A stretch of DNA of 57,802 nucleotides. It comes from Buttiauxella gaviniae ATCC 51604. Lineage in GTDB: Bacteria > Pseudomonadota > Gammaproteobacteria > Enterobacterales > Enterobacteriaceae. Shown piece after piece: positions 34,212 through 42,209 of the stretch. Positions within the stretch are counted from its first letter, which is position 1. Every line of letters begins with the position of its first letter. The stretch spans positions 1 to 57,802 of the forward strand of contig NZ_LXEP01000001.1 of NCBI RefSeq assembly GCF_001654835.1, in the 5' to 3' direction. The notes under the pieces are model-generated. The model was not told the origin of the DNA. It searched no databases and worked only from the letters and a program-made list of their open reading frames with translations. The position numbers and the translations under genes were made by a program.

Positions 34212-34239
34212 TCTAATGCTAAAAAAGCCAAATAGGGGA

Positions 34240-34965
34240 TCAACAAAATCGCCGAGCTTCTTCCAGTTCTTCCGGGAAGTGCGCGTAAATCACACGCTCA
34301 GGCACGATTTCCATCAACCAGACAGCGGAGAAGATAATGCGGACGCGTTTGTCTCGGGTAATGCCACGTAGACGCTCCAGAACCCACTCAAAATAGCGCT
34401 CTTGAATCGGGTCGTGTTGCATCTCTCCCAGATGCTTAAAACTCACCAGAGAGTCATCCAGACGGGTTACAGCGCGTTTGGCTAACTTCTCTTCAAATAT
34501 CTCGATCAGCTCGGGCTGCCAGAGATGCTGGGGGCGCGGTAATTTATCCCACAGACGGCGTGCAGCTGCGGAAAGAACGGTAGAAATGAAGTAGTCATAA
34601 GAGCAGCAGTACTGGTCGGCAAACTGGCGTGCTTTCCAGAGAGACGTTTTGTTGGCCGTCGACAGCTCCTGATACGGCACACGTTTCAAACCGGTAGTGA
34701 ATTGGGCCGTCTCATAGTGTTCGCGGCCATGCGACAGCATGATGTATGAGTACTGGCGCTTGTATGCCTCAGTGAAAAGGCATGTGGCCATAAGCGGGTG
34801 CATGTCGCGGTAATCAAACCACTTTGTCTCGAACAGCTCAGCCTCATCCTTGCAGCGTGACAGCCCAATATTCTCGGCCACCCACTTGTCCATGACTGTG
34901 GTGTCCCACTCGGTCATGAAGTCGTACTGGTCGTTGTTAATAGTGTTAAAGAAGATCTGGCTCAT
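34240..34965 (-). CDS. Hypothetical replication-cluster protein (241 residues)
   Basis: I do not recognise this family. The 241-residue protein is soluble and rich in W, Y, F and H, with several conserved-looking aromatic-charged blocks (KWFDYRDMHPLMATCLFTEA, LPRPQHLWQPELIEIFEEK). It lies directly upstream of the helicase and primase genes on the same strand, 60 bases away, so a helicase loader or replication accessory is possible by position. An operator-like palindrome lies just before its start. Confidence 0.7.
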   Translation of the reverse strand: MSQIFFNTINNDQYDFMTEWDTTVMDKWVAENIGLSRCKDEAELFETKWFDYRDMHPLMATCLFTEAYKRQYSYIMLSHGREHYETAQFTTGLKRVPYQELSTANKTSLWKARQFADQYCCSYDYFISTVLSAAARRLWDKLPRPQHLWQPELIEIFEEKLAKRAVTRLDDSLVSFKHLGEMQHDPIQERYFEWVLERLRGITRDKRVRIIFSAVWLMEIVPERVIYAHFPEELEEARRFC

Positions 34966-34977
34966 GTGCTCCGACCG

Positions 34978-34998
34978 ATAGGTATTTACTTACTTATC
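34978..34998. promoter_or_regulatory. Dispersed operator-like palindrome (copy 10)
   Basis: ATAGGTATTTACTTACTTAT lies 12 bases upstream of the 34965 start. A TATGAT -10 on the minus strand overlaps its upstream edge. Confidence 0.65.
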
Positions 34999-35077
34999 AT
35001 AATGGGCAAATCATAACGACTGGAGATGTTTTTTGGAAGTGGAAACGGAAGGGAATGTGTCTGGGAAGTTGGCATAG

Positions 35078-35142
35078 AAAAAGACCTGCTTCCGTATAAA
35101 TAATAATAAGTAACTTAGTATTTATATACAGAAGCAGGTTCT
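35078..35142 (-). terminator. Long terminator hairpin after DUF2971 gene
   Basis: ACCTGCTTC...GTAT and ATAC...GAAGCAGGT form a long stem followed by CTTTTT on the minus strand. Its loop contains an operator-like AGTAAcTTAGTA sequence (35103-35123). Confidence 0.7.
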
Positions 35143-35160
35143 TAATTGAAGCTGCCAGAA

Positions 35161-35919
35161 CTAGTAACCTTGAAAAGAAAGGTTCTTGTCCAGCTCCACA
35201 CGCTTCAGTTGGTACGAGTCAGTCGGGCAAAGCATTTTGTACACGGCCAGATTGCTGTCCAGCAGCTCGCGGGCAAATCTTTCCAGCTCTGGATAGGGTT
35301 TGCATCCAATAGAAATCTCTTTGATGAGCGAGGTGTCGAACTTCTTAAGCCCTGGCAGCTCAGAGATAATCCGGAACTCTTCTTCGTACTTCCAGCTCTC
35401 ACCCTTGTGCAGAAAGATGGCCCTGACAATGTCGTACACATCAGCGGTATAGAAGTTCACTTCAGGCGGCGATTTCACGTACTCTACATCACCGTTTAAC
35501 GCTGTGTGTCGGTCATCCAGCGCTTCCACAATAGCGTCATCAAACCCTATGCAAAATCCAGAGTGGGATCTGGCGTAATGCGACCACATCAGGTGATTAG
35601 TGTCAGTTCTGGTGAGGCATATCACACCGGTATTTAAAAGCAGATTTCCGCGCAGCATATAGGCGTCAAACTCTTCGGCGTTTTTGGTTCGCCCTCTTAA
35701 CCAGTTCTCACCGTCATCGTCGCTTTTGCCGGGCCACATTTCATGATATCGAACACGCTTCTCCGGTATCGTGGCGTCAAAACTAAATTTGGCTTTGAAT
35801 TCGGCAGGGTCATTGAAGTCGTGTGGCCGGGTGGCTCGGATGGTTCCATCTTCGATGAAAAATTTGAGAATTTTGATTAATTCGTTTGGGTCTTCATGCC
35901 CTACGTATTTGTATAGCAT
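35161..35919 (-). CDS. DUF2971 family protein
   Basis: The 252-residue protein has the DUF2971 hallmarks: an N-terminal LYKYVG, the motif TRPHDFNDPAEFKAKFSF near residues 29-48, a central LLLNTGVICLTRTDTNHLMWSH with YARSHSGFCIGFD, and EEEFRIISE further on. Members are common beside mobile elements and defence genes; their activity is not settled. It lies downstream of two membrane proteins and parAB on the same strand, with its own terminator. Confidence 0.85.
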   Translation of the reverse strand: MLYKYVGHEDPNELIKILKFFIEDGTIRATRPHDFNDPAEFKAKFSFDATIPEKRVRYHEMWPGKSDDDGENWLRGRTKNAEEFDAYMLRGNLLLNTGVICLTRTDTNHLMWSHYARSHSGFCIGFDDAIVEALDDRHTALNGDVEYVKSPPEVNFYTADVYDIVRAIFLHKGESWKYEEEFRIISELPGLKKFDTSLIKEISIGCKPYPELERFARELLDSNLAVYKMLCPTDSYQLKRVELDKNLSFQGY

Positions 35920-35977
35920 TTTTATCCACTATTTTATATTGAAACACAGAATGGCACACGTAATTATCTCAACCAAT

Positions 35978-36009
35978 AAACAGGCCATTAAAAATATTAA
36001 CAGCCTGTT
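35978..36009 (-). terminator. Terminator after membrane gene 1
   Basis: AACAGGC and GCCTGTT pair around an A/T-rich loop, followed by TTATT on the minus strand, 20 bases after the 36029 stop. Confidence 0.6.
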
Positions 36010-36028
36010 CCAATAGCATTGGTTAAAT

Positions 36029-36439
36029 TTACTTATCCGTAACTCTTTGTTCAACTTCCTTGACTTGGTTGTCAGTGAGATTCGCTATATGCTCACTCAA
36101 TAACTTGTTAATCAAATACCGTTTTTGTTCATCCGACAAATCTAGACGCTTATCAATATGCCTCAAAGAACTGCCAAACTTCTCGCTGATTGCATCACCA
36201 TTGAACACTTCAATGATTGTTTTGGTATTCATGATCAAAACGCCAACAACAAAACAACCAGCGTTATATATCCAGTCAACAACAAAGCCTTTGGTAAGCA
36301 AGAATGGTGTAAAAATATGAAGTACGACCCACAGTAGAGCGCCGATAAGCGACCCAAAAACAGTTCTAAGTGGATAGCCTAATAGCAAAATATCCATTGC
36401 CCTGTTGAGATATCTACTTGTCAGATCTTTATCTGGCAT
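36029..36439 (-). CDS. Membrane protein, second gene of a pair
   Basis: The 136-residue protein has two or three hydrophobic helices (about residues 22-45 and 52-72) and a polar C-terminal helix (LDLSDEQKRYLINKLLSEHI) that probably faces the cytoplasm. Its ATG overlaps the end of the upstream membrane gene by 11 bases and has its binding site inside it, so the two are co-translated. I do not recognise the family. The DNA is clearly more A/T-rich than the flanking parAB genes. Confidence 0.7.
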   Translation of the reverse strand: MPDKDLTSRYLNRAMDILLLGYPLRTVFGSLIGALLWVVLHIFTPFLLTKGFVVDWIYNAGCFVVGVLIMNTKTIIEVFNGDAISEKFGSSLRHIDKRLDLSDEQKRYLINKLLSEHIANLTDNQVKEVEQRVTDK

Positions 36440-37073
36440 CCAAAGCCCCCTCTCCCAAATGAGAATTTGGGATTTCTTCTAAAACAGGGTCATTCAATAT
36501 CTTACGTTTGCCACCACTGCTACCAGTATCGATGTTGTCGATATTGGTCTCAATAAATTTAAGTAACTGGATAGCTTCAGCACTATTATTACCGAAAAAG
36601 CCTTTAGCTATACGATAAGCCAAAACTCTCTCTTTTAGCTCTAGTAAAGCAAAGGCTACAGTTCCAGTGATGGTAACGATAGAGCTATAGCCGAATAAGT
36701 AGCTCAGCGCTGCGCCGAAAAATATCATCATCACAGAGAGAAGCTTAACCTTGCTGAAGGTTTTCTTTTCATTCAAGAGATAAAGTTCGACGATTGTCTT
36801 CCTCTTTAACTCTTCTCGCTCTTTCTTGACACTTTCGTCACGTTTCTCTTTATACTCTTGTATTTTTAATCTGTATTCTTCGGATTTAATATACTTTAAA
36901 GTGTTGCGGTATAATCCGCTACATATCATTCCAATCATTGAACCTGCAATAGAAATAACACCTTGGTTTGAAATTCCTAGCAAGCCGATAACTTTGCCAA
37001 ACACAATTGCGGCTAATATGGCCAACGCTAAGCCAATAAGCCAACCTAAATGCCTAGACAAAAATTTAGCCAT
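36429..37073 (-). CDS. Membrane protein with coiled coil, first gene of a pair
   Basis: The 214-residue protein has two N-terminal membrane helices (about residues 8-30 and 36-55), a highly charged coiled coil (residues 63-95; EYKEKRDESVKKEREELKRK), a second membrane pair (about 108-145), and a polar tail. The ATG lies right after the parB-like stop, whose end supplies the binding site (AAGAAAGGTTGAT), so it is translationally tied to the partition operon. No family is recognised. A/T-rich composition suggests acquisition. Confidence 0.7.
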   Translation of the reverse strand: MAKFLSRHLGWLIGLALAILAAIVFGKVIGLLGISNQGVISIAGSMIGMICSGLYRNTLKYIKSEEYRLKIQEYKEKRDESVKKEREELKRKTIVELYLLNEKKTFSKVKLLSVMMIFFGAALSYLFGYSSIVTITGTVAFALLELKERVLAYRIAKGFFGNNSAEAIQLLKFIETNIDNIDTGSSGGKRKILNDPVLEEIPNSHLGEGALDAR

Positions 37074-37074
37074 A

Positions 37075-37434
37075 TCAACCTTTCTTCATCAGCTCACGCT
37101 TGATTTCATCGGTACGCGTCGTGACATCGGACGGCGTAATCGCCTCGTTCAGTTTCACGATGTCTTCGATTTCCTGCGGTGACTTCTCTGCCAGATGGAA
37201 AATGGCTGCACGAATCACGTCAGAACGAGTGAACTTCTCGAAACGAGGGATGAACTTCATCATCTCCAGCAGATCGAAGTACTCGTCTTCCAGCGACATT
37301 GTGCGGCTCTTAATTTTCTCTTTACCACGAGTTGGACGTCCCTGTGGTCTGACTGGCTGGCGCATAGGTGTACTGCTTTTAACCGACGCATCCGGCTCTT
37401 TGCGCTTGGCAAGGTCTCCCATTTTCATGGACAT
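37075..37434 (-). CDS. parB: Small partition partner protein (ribbon-helix-helix)
   Basis: The 119-residue protein has a basic unstructured N-terminus (about 40 residues, PVRPQGRPTRGKEKIKS) followed by a ribbon-helix-helix-like region (SRTMSLEDEYFDLLEMMKFI, then FTRSDVIRAAIFHLAEKS). This is the plan of the small DNA-binding partners of type Ib ParA proteins. It should bind a centromere near the operon, probably upstream of parA, and activate ParA. Its start overlaps the parA stop. The symbol reflects role, not homology to P1 ParB. Confidence 0.75.
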   Translation of the reverse strand: MSMKMGDLAKRKEPDASVKSSTPMRQPVRPQGRPTRGKEKIKSRTMSLEDEYFDLLEMMKFIPRFEKFTRSDVIRAAIFHLAEKSPQEIEDIVKLNEAITPSDVTTRTDEIKRELMKKG

Positions 37435-38099
37435 TATTCTTCCTCCAGACTCAAGATGTAATCTACCAATTCTTCAAACTCGGCTTCCGCCTTCTTGTCG
37501 CGTTCTGCACCTTTCATTTCAAAGATAGAACGGCCAGCTTCTTCTGCATCGTCATACACGTTGCGGTTATAAAGATTAACCGGTGCTGCCTCGATGCCGA
37601 ATGTTTCCACAATCTCTTTTGCGGCCAAAATACGTGATGCCTGGGAAGGCAGTGACGGACACTGGTTCACTACCGCGCGGATCTTCACAGTCTCGTTCAC
37701 GTTGCGAACGTTGTCGATAATCGGGTCTATATCGCGCAGGGATTTCAAATCACGACGTTTAGGGCGCAGCGGGATGATGATCACGTCAGCCATAAGCATC
37801 GCCAGACGCTGAATTTCGGAGTCAAAGCCACCAGCATCCACCACTACATAATCGGTGCGTCCCTGAAGTGATTTAAGATGTTTGACGATGTCATCCTGAA
37901 CATATGCGAAGGGAATCAGCTCAAGATCATCATTCTGGCGACGGTCTTCACACCAGCTCGTCGTGGTGCGCTGGATATCGATATCGGTTACATGAACCTT
38001 CTTTTTCTTTTTAACTTTGAGGCATACCGCAATTTGCTGGGCAACGGTAGATTTGCCTGGGCCGCCTTTTGTGCCGCCAACCACAATGATCTTGGTCAT
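37434..38099 (-). CDS. parA: ParA-type partition ATPase
   Basis: The 221-residue protein is a short (type Ib) ParA with the deviant Walker A KGGPGKST at residues 11-18, VHVTDIDIQRTTTSW as switch I, and the Walker B VVVDAGGFDSE. No N-terminal DNA-binding domain is present. It moves plasmid copies apart on the nucleoid. The leader palindrome (38135-38147) lies 36 bases upstream. Downstream the operon runs through the small partner and into the membrane-protein pair. Confidence 0.93.
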   Translation of the reverse strand: MTKIIVVGGTKGGPGKSTVAQQIAVCLKVKKKKKVHVTDIDIQRTTTSWCEDRRQNDDLELIPFAYVQDDIVKHLKSLQGRTDYVVVDAGGFDSEIQRLAMLMADVIIIPLRPKRRDLKSLRDIDPIIDNVRNVNETVKIRAVVNQCPSLPSQASRILAAKEIVETFGIEAAPVNLYNRNVYDDAEEAGRSIFEMKGAERDKKAEAEFEELVDYILSLEEE

Positions 38100-38134
38100 T
38101 GGTGAGTTCCCTTTGCGTGAATTATTGTCGTATG

Positions 38135-38147
38135 AAACAACTTGTTT
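38135..38147 (-). promoter_or_regulatory. Leader palindrome (copy 4)
   Basis: AAACAACTTGTTT followed by TCTTATATGTGATA lies upstream of parA; the gap may also hold the centromere. Confidence 0.65.
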
Positions 38148-38231
38148 TCTTATATGTGATATAGCCTAAATGCCTACGGCTGCGGTGTAAAGGTTAAATG
38201 ATAGGTACTTGGGGAATGTGGGCGTGGGATC

Positions 38232-38255
38232 AAAAAACCCGCCGTAGCGGGTTTA
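38232..38255 (-). terminator. Rho-independent terminator
   Basis: On the minus strand AAACCCGC TACG GCGGGTTTTTT overlaps the last codon of the gene ending at 38253. Confidence 0.85.
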
Positions 38256-39002
38256 TGGGAGAGAGATGATGTTGACGATGTGCGTACAAGAGCCTTTATC
38301 AAGTCGCAGCTCGCGGTCTCCCCACTCGTCTGTTACGCGACTTAAAGGCAAACTGCCAATATCCCACGGCAGGAAGCCGGTGGCAGAACCCTTTGCCTTG
38401 TCGCCGAGTTGGTCAAGACAACATTTTTTCACGGTATCGTAGATCATAACCTCGCCATATCTCCGCATAGTACCTGACCACATGGACGCACCCAGAATGG
38501 TTTGCAAATTGTCGCAAACGAGGTGTCGGTATTTATCCAGTATGAAGCGATATGCTGTAGAGCCTATGCGGGCTGAGTCAAAAGGCGGTTCGAGATAAGC
38601 GCCTTTGATTTGCTTACCGAGGTATTCATTCCCATCGACGCCGATAAACGGAAAATCGTTATAGGCAAACCGGCCCACAACCTTCAGCTCTTCTGGGCTA
38701 AGAGTCGCATCCACGATCTCAATTTTGATGATGTGCTCGGCGGCCTGAAACGCATTCAGCCCCTCTTCATCCATAACCCGCGTGATTTCGTCAAATTGAT
38801 AATCTGAGTTATAGGAGGGCAAAAGATACACAACGAGAAAGTTGTCGAACTCACCATTATCGGCACGCATCTCCACCAGACGAACAACATCGCCTCCTGG
38901 TGTCGCGAAATGAAAGGTCTCTAAAATAGTATAGCCGCCCATAGAGAGCGGCATTTTGTTCAACTGCTTGTTGTAGCGTTCATCAATTAAAGAAGGTGCC
39001 AT
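38253..39002 (-). CDS. Hypothetical protein (249 residues)
   Basis: I do not recognise the family. The protein is soluble with a mixed fold; notable parts are ETFHFATPGGDVVRLVEMRA, a central VVGRFAYNDFPFIGVDGNEY and a region with IGSTAYRFILDKYRHLVCDN that recalls acetyltransferase-like folds, though the acetyl-CoA loop is not evident. Its start overlaps the end of the 140-residue gene upstream by 16 bases, so both act from one message. It ends in a strong terminator before the parA promoter. Confidence 0.65.
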   Translation of the reverse strand: MAPSLIDERYNKQLNKMPLSMGGYTILETFHFATPGGDVVRLVEMRADNGEFDNFLVVYLLPSYNSDYQFDEITRVMDEEGLNAFQAAEHIIKIEIVDATLSPEELKVVGRFAYNDFPFIGVDGNEYLGKQIKGAYLEPPFDSARIGSTAYRFILDKYRHLVCDNLQTILGASMWSGTMRRYGEVMIYDTVKKCCLDQLGDKAKGSATGFLPWDIGSLPLSRVTDEWGDRELRLDKGSCTHIVNIISLP

Positions 39003-39409
39003 TGTTCTTTTTTGCGTTCTGGTAAAACGCTTTCCTTGAGGTCGTTGAACTTATTCTTCATGAATTGTACAACGGCTTTCTCAATTTTTGGAACAATGGA
39101 TTCTTTAACATCAACAATTTCGGGGTACTGTTCTTGCGGCTTGAGGACAAAGCGCAATTTGTTATTGCTCACAACGACCTCTGCCAACGGAGTTACAGTT
39201 GAGGTGCTATTGGAGATGTTCTCTGCGCGAGCAACATCACTTTTGAAAGTGACAATGAAGTGCTGGCGGTCAGCTGTTTCGCGACATAACATGCGGCGCA
39301 CTTCCACTGAGTCTTCACTGTTGTGAAAACGCATAGGGAAGCTATCGACTACCGCAGTGTTCGTGCGGATCGTTTGCATAGTACGTGTTTTGTCATGATA
39401 GTTGAGCAT
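38987..39409 (-). CDS. Hypothetical protein (140 residues)
   Basis: Not recognised. The 140-residue protein is soluble, beta-rich in the first half (RQHFIVTFKSDVARAENISN) and helical and basic at the end (AVVQFMKNKFNDLKESVLPE). AAGGTGGAAAC precedes the ATG at 39409; a second ATG lies ten codons in. It overlaps the next gene by 16 bases, suggesting two subunits of one complex. Between 39410 and 39594 I see no gene. Confidence 0.6.
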   Translation of the reverse strand: MLNYHDKTRTMQTIRTNTAVVDSFPMRFHNSEDSVEVRRMLCRETADRQHFIVTFKSDVARAENISNSTSTVTPLAEVVVSNNKLRFVLKPQEQYPEIVDVKESIVPKIEKAVVQFMKNKFNDLKESVLPERKKEQWHLL

Positions 39410-39594
39410 GTTTCCACCTTAGCCGTTAAGACGTTGATGTCGTGCGGCGACCCCATCGGGGTTTAGAGGCTACGAGGATGCAGCGCATCTTTGAAATAAT
39501 GTATGAATGTCTTGACACTCTTTGATTAAATCTACATCAGTCACAAACTAATTGCAACCTGACCAATGCCCAAAACCCCGCTAACCACGGGCGC

Positions 39595-39837
39595 TTACGC
39601 GCTTTCGTCTGCTTTTTTGCCGCTCCATTGGCACAAACGCTCGCCCACCATATTGTGAGTCAAGATCTGCCGCTCTGTCTCTTCGGTCATTAAATCCTCA
39701 TTACTCACATAGATAGGGTTGGTTACATCGCAGAAGAGCACGCCTGATGTCTGTGTCTTAATCACGCACCCACTTACCATGCAGCTCGCGATGAACAGCA
39801 GAAGCGCCTTTCCGCCGCACTTCATTAAATGTCTCAT
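39595..39837 (-). CDS. o-spanin (Rz1-like outer membrane lysis lipoprotein)
   Basis: From the ATG at 39837 (or 39825) the protein has about 80 residues, a lipoprotein signal with lipobox VSGC and a short mature domain. Its first half lies inside the i-spanin gene in another frame, the typical nested Rz/Rz1 layout. o-spanins sit in the outer membrane and join the i-spanin to fuse both membranes in the last step of phage lysis. An open frame continues to 39942, but its N-terminus reads as the other frame of the i-spanin gene. Confidence 0.7.
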   Translation of the reverse strand: MRHLMKCGGKALLLFIASCMVSGCVIKTQTSGVLFCDVTNPIYVSNEDLMTEETERQILTHNMVGERLCQWSGKKADESA

Positions 39838-40009
39838 TTTTGACGTCCACTGTACTTTGTAGCCTTTTCCTGTCTTCCTGCCTTGCCCTCTCTTCGAGCG
39901 CTTGCCGAGCCGCACGACCACCCATCGCATAAGCACCGACAAGCACGAAAAGAACGGCAGCCAGAGTAATTAGAGCAATTTTCAACTTCGAAACCAGGCT
40001 GCCGAACAT
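39758..40009 (-). CDS. i-spanin (Rz-like inner membrane lysis protein)
   Basis: From the ATG at 40009, two bases after the endolysin stop, the 83-residue protein has one N-terminal membrane helix (LKIALITLAAVLFVLVGAYA) and a charged periplasmic coiled coil (ARQALEERARQEDRKRLQST). This is the Rz plan, though shorter than lambda Rz. It works with the nested o-spanin. Its frame is open upstream to 40069, but that part belongs to the endolysin frame. Confidence 0.75.
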   Translation of the reverse strand: MFGSLVSKLKIALITLAAVLFVLVGAYAMGGRAARQALEERARQEDRKRLQSTVDVKNETFNEVRRKGASAVHRELHGKWVRD

Positions 40010-40010
40010 T

Positions 40011-40703
40011 TTAAACCATCCCTTTCTGGTATTTGCGTACCTGCGACCAGGCAATAAAGCCGGCCACAATGATGGTGGCTATGCCAAAAATGATACGAAC
40101 CGTATCACCGCTGGTGATATGACCTTGTGCCTTATCCATCGCCACAGACACTTGGGGCATTACGTCGGCCAGTTGCGCCAGACCAATACCTGCCGTGACA
40201 GTTGCGCCAGCCGTTTCTTTGGTCACAGGAACCGCTTTAACCGTCTTGATTGGCTTCACGACGCCAGCGCGACGCAGACCTTCCTCAATAACTTCTGCCG
40301 CATACCAGGTGTTTGGCGTTTTCAGTGGGCCACAGCCGTTCTCGTGCCGAATGATCGCCTCTACCAGCGGACGCAGAGTGTCGTAGTCGTGTAGATCGAT
40401 GATCATGTCCGGGGTGACACCAACGGCTTTAGATACCTCGTTCACGTAGGCACTGGTGTTGTTTTCATTTGGCGGTGCCCAGCGCTCGATGACCTCGCGA
40501 ATGGTATCGATGCTTGAACCGTCCTTCGCCCGGCGCTTGTCGTGGTAAGTGATGAGCGTTACCGCCAGCGCTCGAATCCCCCATACGGGATCTTTGAACG
40601 TGCAGAAACGTGGTTCGGAAGGGTTGCTAATAAGCCCCTGCCACGGCGACCCCTTATCGAGATTACCTGGGTTGTTGTTACGAATACCTCTTGGAGTTTT
40701 CAT
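40011..40703 (-). CDS. Endolysin with C-terminal membrane anchor
   Basis: The 230-residue protein has the lytic domain signature RGIRNNNPGNL at residues 5-15, then FKDPVWGIRALAVTLITYHD and an ENGCGPL segment, as in P5/N4-type phage muralytic enzymes. A C-terminal membrane helix (TVRIIFGIATIIVAGFIAW) anchors it. It cuts peptidoglycan after holin action. It lies between the putative holin and the spanins, so the lysis cassette is complete and in the usual order. Confidence 0.85.
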   Translation of the reverse strand: MKTPRGIRNNNPGNLDKGSPWQGLISNPSEPRFCTFKDPVWGIRALAVTLITYHDKRRAKDGSSIDTIREVIERWAPPNENNTSAYVNEVSKAVGVTPDMIIDLHDYDTLRPLVEAIIRHENGCGPLKTPNTWYAAEVIEEGLRRAGVVKPIKTVKAVPVTKETAGATVTAGIGLAQLADVMPQVSVAMDKAQGHITSGDTVRIIFGIATIIVAGFIAWSQVRKYQKGMV

Positions 40704-40715
40704 CCTTGATCTCCT

Positions 40716-41039
40716 TTATTGCAGTCCATTCTTGACGCCGTAGGCGGCTAACCCCAGCAGCAGCGCGGTAATCAGGAACGACGTAATCTTTGAGACAATG
40801 CCGCCAAAGAACCCACTGGAGATGGTGTCGAGCCGGTTAAGAAGTTTGTCCAGGTTGGAGTGCTGAATGCTGTGTTGTGCAGGCGTCATATCGCCAAAGT
40901 AGGTTTTGAGCTGGTCATTGACCTCCTGGCCAATTTCTTCACGCAACTCCTTACCTAATTTGCCAACGACTTCACGCGCAACGATTGCGGCAATGCGCTC
41001 TACCTGCTCTGGCGTTACGCCTGCCATCTCGTTCGACAT
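40716..41039 (-). CDS. Putative holin (tail-anchored membrane protein)
   Basis: From the ATG at 41039, which follows GGAGGAAATC, the 107-residue protein has a long amphipathic N-terminal part (QVERIAAIVAREVVGKLGKE) and one C-terminal membrane helix (ITSFLITALLLGLAAYGV). Position just before the endolysin gene supports a holin or holin-like role. Single-span, tail-anchored holins exist, but the family cannot be named from sequence alone. Confidence 0.6.
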   Translation of the reverse strand: MSNEMAGVTPEQVERIAAIVAREVVGKLGKELREEIGQEVNDQLKTYFGDMTPAQHSIQHSNLDKLLNRLDTISSGFFGGIVSKITSFLITALLLGLAAYGVKNGLQ

Positions 41040-41101
41040 GATTTCCTCCATGAAAAGTCAAATCGGGATGGCAGTTTTATATCACAATTTAATTGTATTT
41101 A

Positions 41102-41118
41102 GTAGGTAAGTACTTACA
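41102..41118. promoter_or_regulatory. Dispersed operator-like palindrome (copy 11)
   Basis: GTAGGTAAGTACTTACAC overlaps the end of the tail-fibre remnant and precedes the lysis cassette. Confidence 0.65.
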
Positions 41119-41305
41119 CCCGCGCACCATAAATTGCACCGACTTTAGTCCATGTAGGCACGTTCCCCGTGACAGCCTTACCCGCCGCGCCACCTCCGTA
41201 CATTGTCCCCAATCGTCCAGTAGCAGCGGCACCAGCAGCACCAACATTACCACCGGAACCACATGTATATTGAACGGCAGAAGCGATAGCATATTGAGCG
41301 CCGAT
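41114..41305 (-). pseudogene. Tail-fibre C-terminal remnant
   Basis: In the frame ending with TAA at 41114-41116 the last 60 or so codons read as a glycine-rich phage tail-fibre end: CGSGGNVGAAGAAATGRLG, then YGGGAAGKAVTGNVPTWTKV and GAIYGARV. Such ends are common on tail fibres and adhesins, with W-x(2)-V/T-G-x-x-Y-G before the stop. No start or N-terminal part is present; the frame joins an ABC-ATPase gene near 41300. The lysis genes follow, as they would after a tail-fibre gene. Confidence 0.8.
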
Positions 41306-41544
41306 ACAGAAAGCCCTTCATCCTTCATCTGCCGTTGCAGCTCGCGCAGCACAACGGATTTGCCGGAACCGGATTGGCCGGTGATGTACACCACATCGCC
41401 CTGCTTCACTTCCAGCTCCAGATTGTCGTAAAGCGTCCACTCTTTTTTGTCCAGGCCAAGACCGAACGATTCGGCAATCTCCAGCGTGCGCGTGGTTTTG
41501 TTCACGCGGGTCTGAAACGATACGTTGATGGTGTATTTGCTCAT
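41290..41544 (-). pseudogene. 5' part of an ABC-type ATPase gene
   Basis: The first 83-85 codons read as an ABC-type ATPase start with an intact Walker A (YITGQSGSGKSVVLREL) and then stop making sense after GLSVSALN. The frame continues to 41089 with a product that is only the wrong-frame reading of the tail-fibre end. The signature motif, Walker B and switch His are absent. The ATG overlaps the stop of the ParB-like gene (41541). The breakpoint lies within about 41285-41310. Confidence 0.75.
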
Positions 41545-42209
41545 GCAGCCAGCTCCCCAGAAGAAACTTTCTCCGCATACGCCACGAAAGCGTCTACCCC
41601 GCTTTCTCCCGTGATTTCTTCCATGTGGGCAAGCAAATCCCCAACCACAATGGCAGAGCCAGCAGGGAGCGTTTTAAAGCCCAATACGTCGATGACGCGG
41701 ACTTCTTCAGAGACCACTTCGCGACTGATCTCGGTGTGCTCTTCTTTCTGGCGTTCCGTCTCTTCGCCCAGATCGAGCACCAGAGAGCCGGTTTCCATCT
41801 CATCGGTCATGCTGCCGACAAGCACGTTCAGCTCGCGCTCTTCAAAACCGAAGACCTCGACGTCGCCCAGCACCAGTGATTCCAGTTCCTGCTGCAATTT
41901 GATGGCGTCGTAGTCAATACTGGCCAGGCGGTTGTCTTCCAGACGCTTCGCCTTCACTTCTTCTTCGCTCAGATCGTCGCGAACGATGACCGGCACACGC
42001 TCCAGACCAGCCAGAAGTGCCGCCTCGCGACGACCGTGGCCAGTAATGATGACGTCGTGCTTGTCGACCGTGATCGGCTGGTCAAAACCGCGCTTTTTGA
42101 TGGCGGCCGCCAGGTCGCGGATCTGCTGTTCGTCATGTTTTTTGGCGTTCATCTCATACGGGATGAGTTCTGCCGGGTTTCGATAGACGATTTCAAAGTT
42201 TTTGGTCAT
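41541..42209 (-). CDS. ParB/Srx-like nuclease-domain protein 1
   Basis: From the ATG at 42209 (AAGGAGCGTATGTA) the 222-residue protein has a ParB N-terminal-like domain: LIPYEMNAKKHDEQQIRDLA, KRGFDQPITVD, then VIITGHGRREAALLAGL (the GxxR box) and RLEDNRLASIDYD. Phage proteins of this type often sit before the terminase genes and may cut or modify DNA, use nucleotides, or act in packaging. Its start overlaps the stop of the second ParB-like gene. Confidence 0.82.
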   Translation of the reverse strand: MTKNFEIVYRNPAELIPYEMNAKKHDEQQIRDLAAAIKKRGFDQPITVDKHDVIITGHGRREAALLAGLERVPVIVRDDLSEEEVKAKRLEDNRLASIDYDAIKLQQELESLVLGDVEVFGFEERELNVLVGSMTDEMETGSLVLDLGEETERQKEEHTEISREVVSEEVRVIDVLGFKTLPAGSAIVVGDLLAHMEEITGESGVDAFVAYAEKVSSGELAA

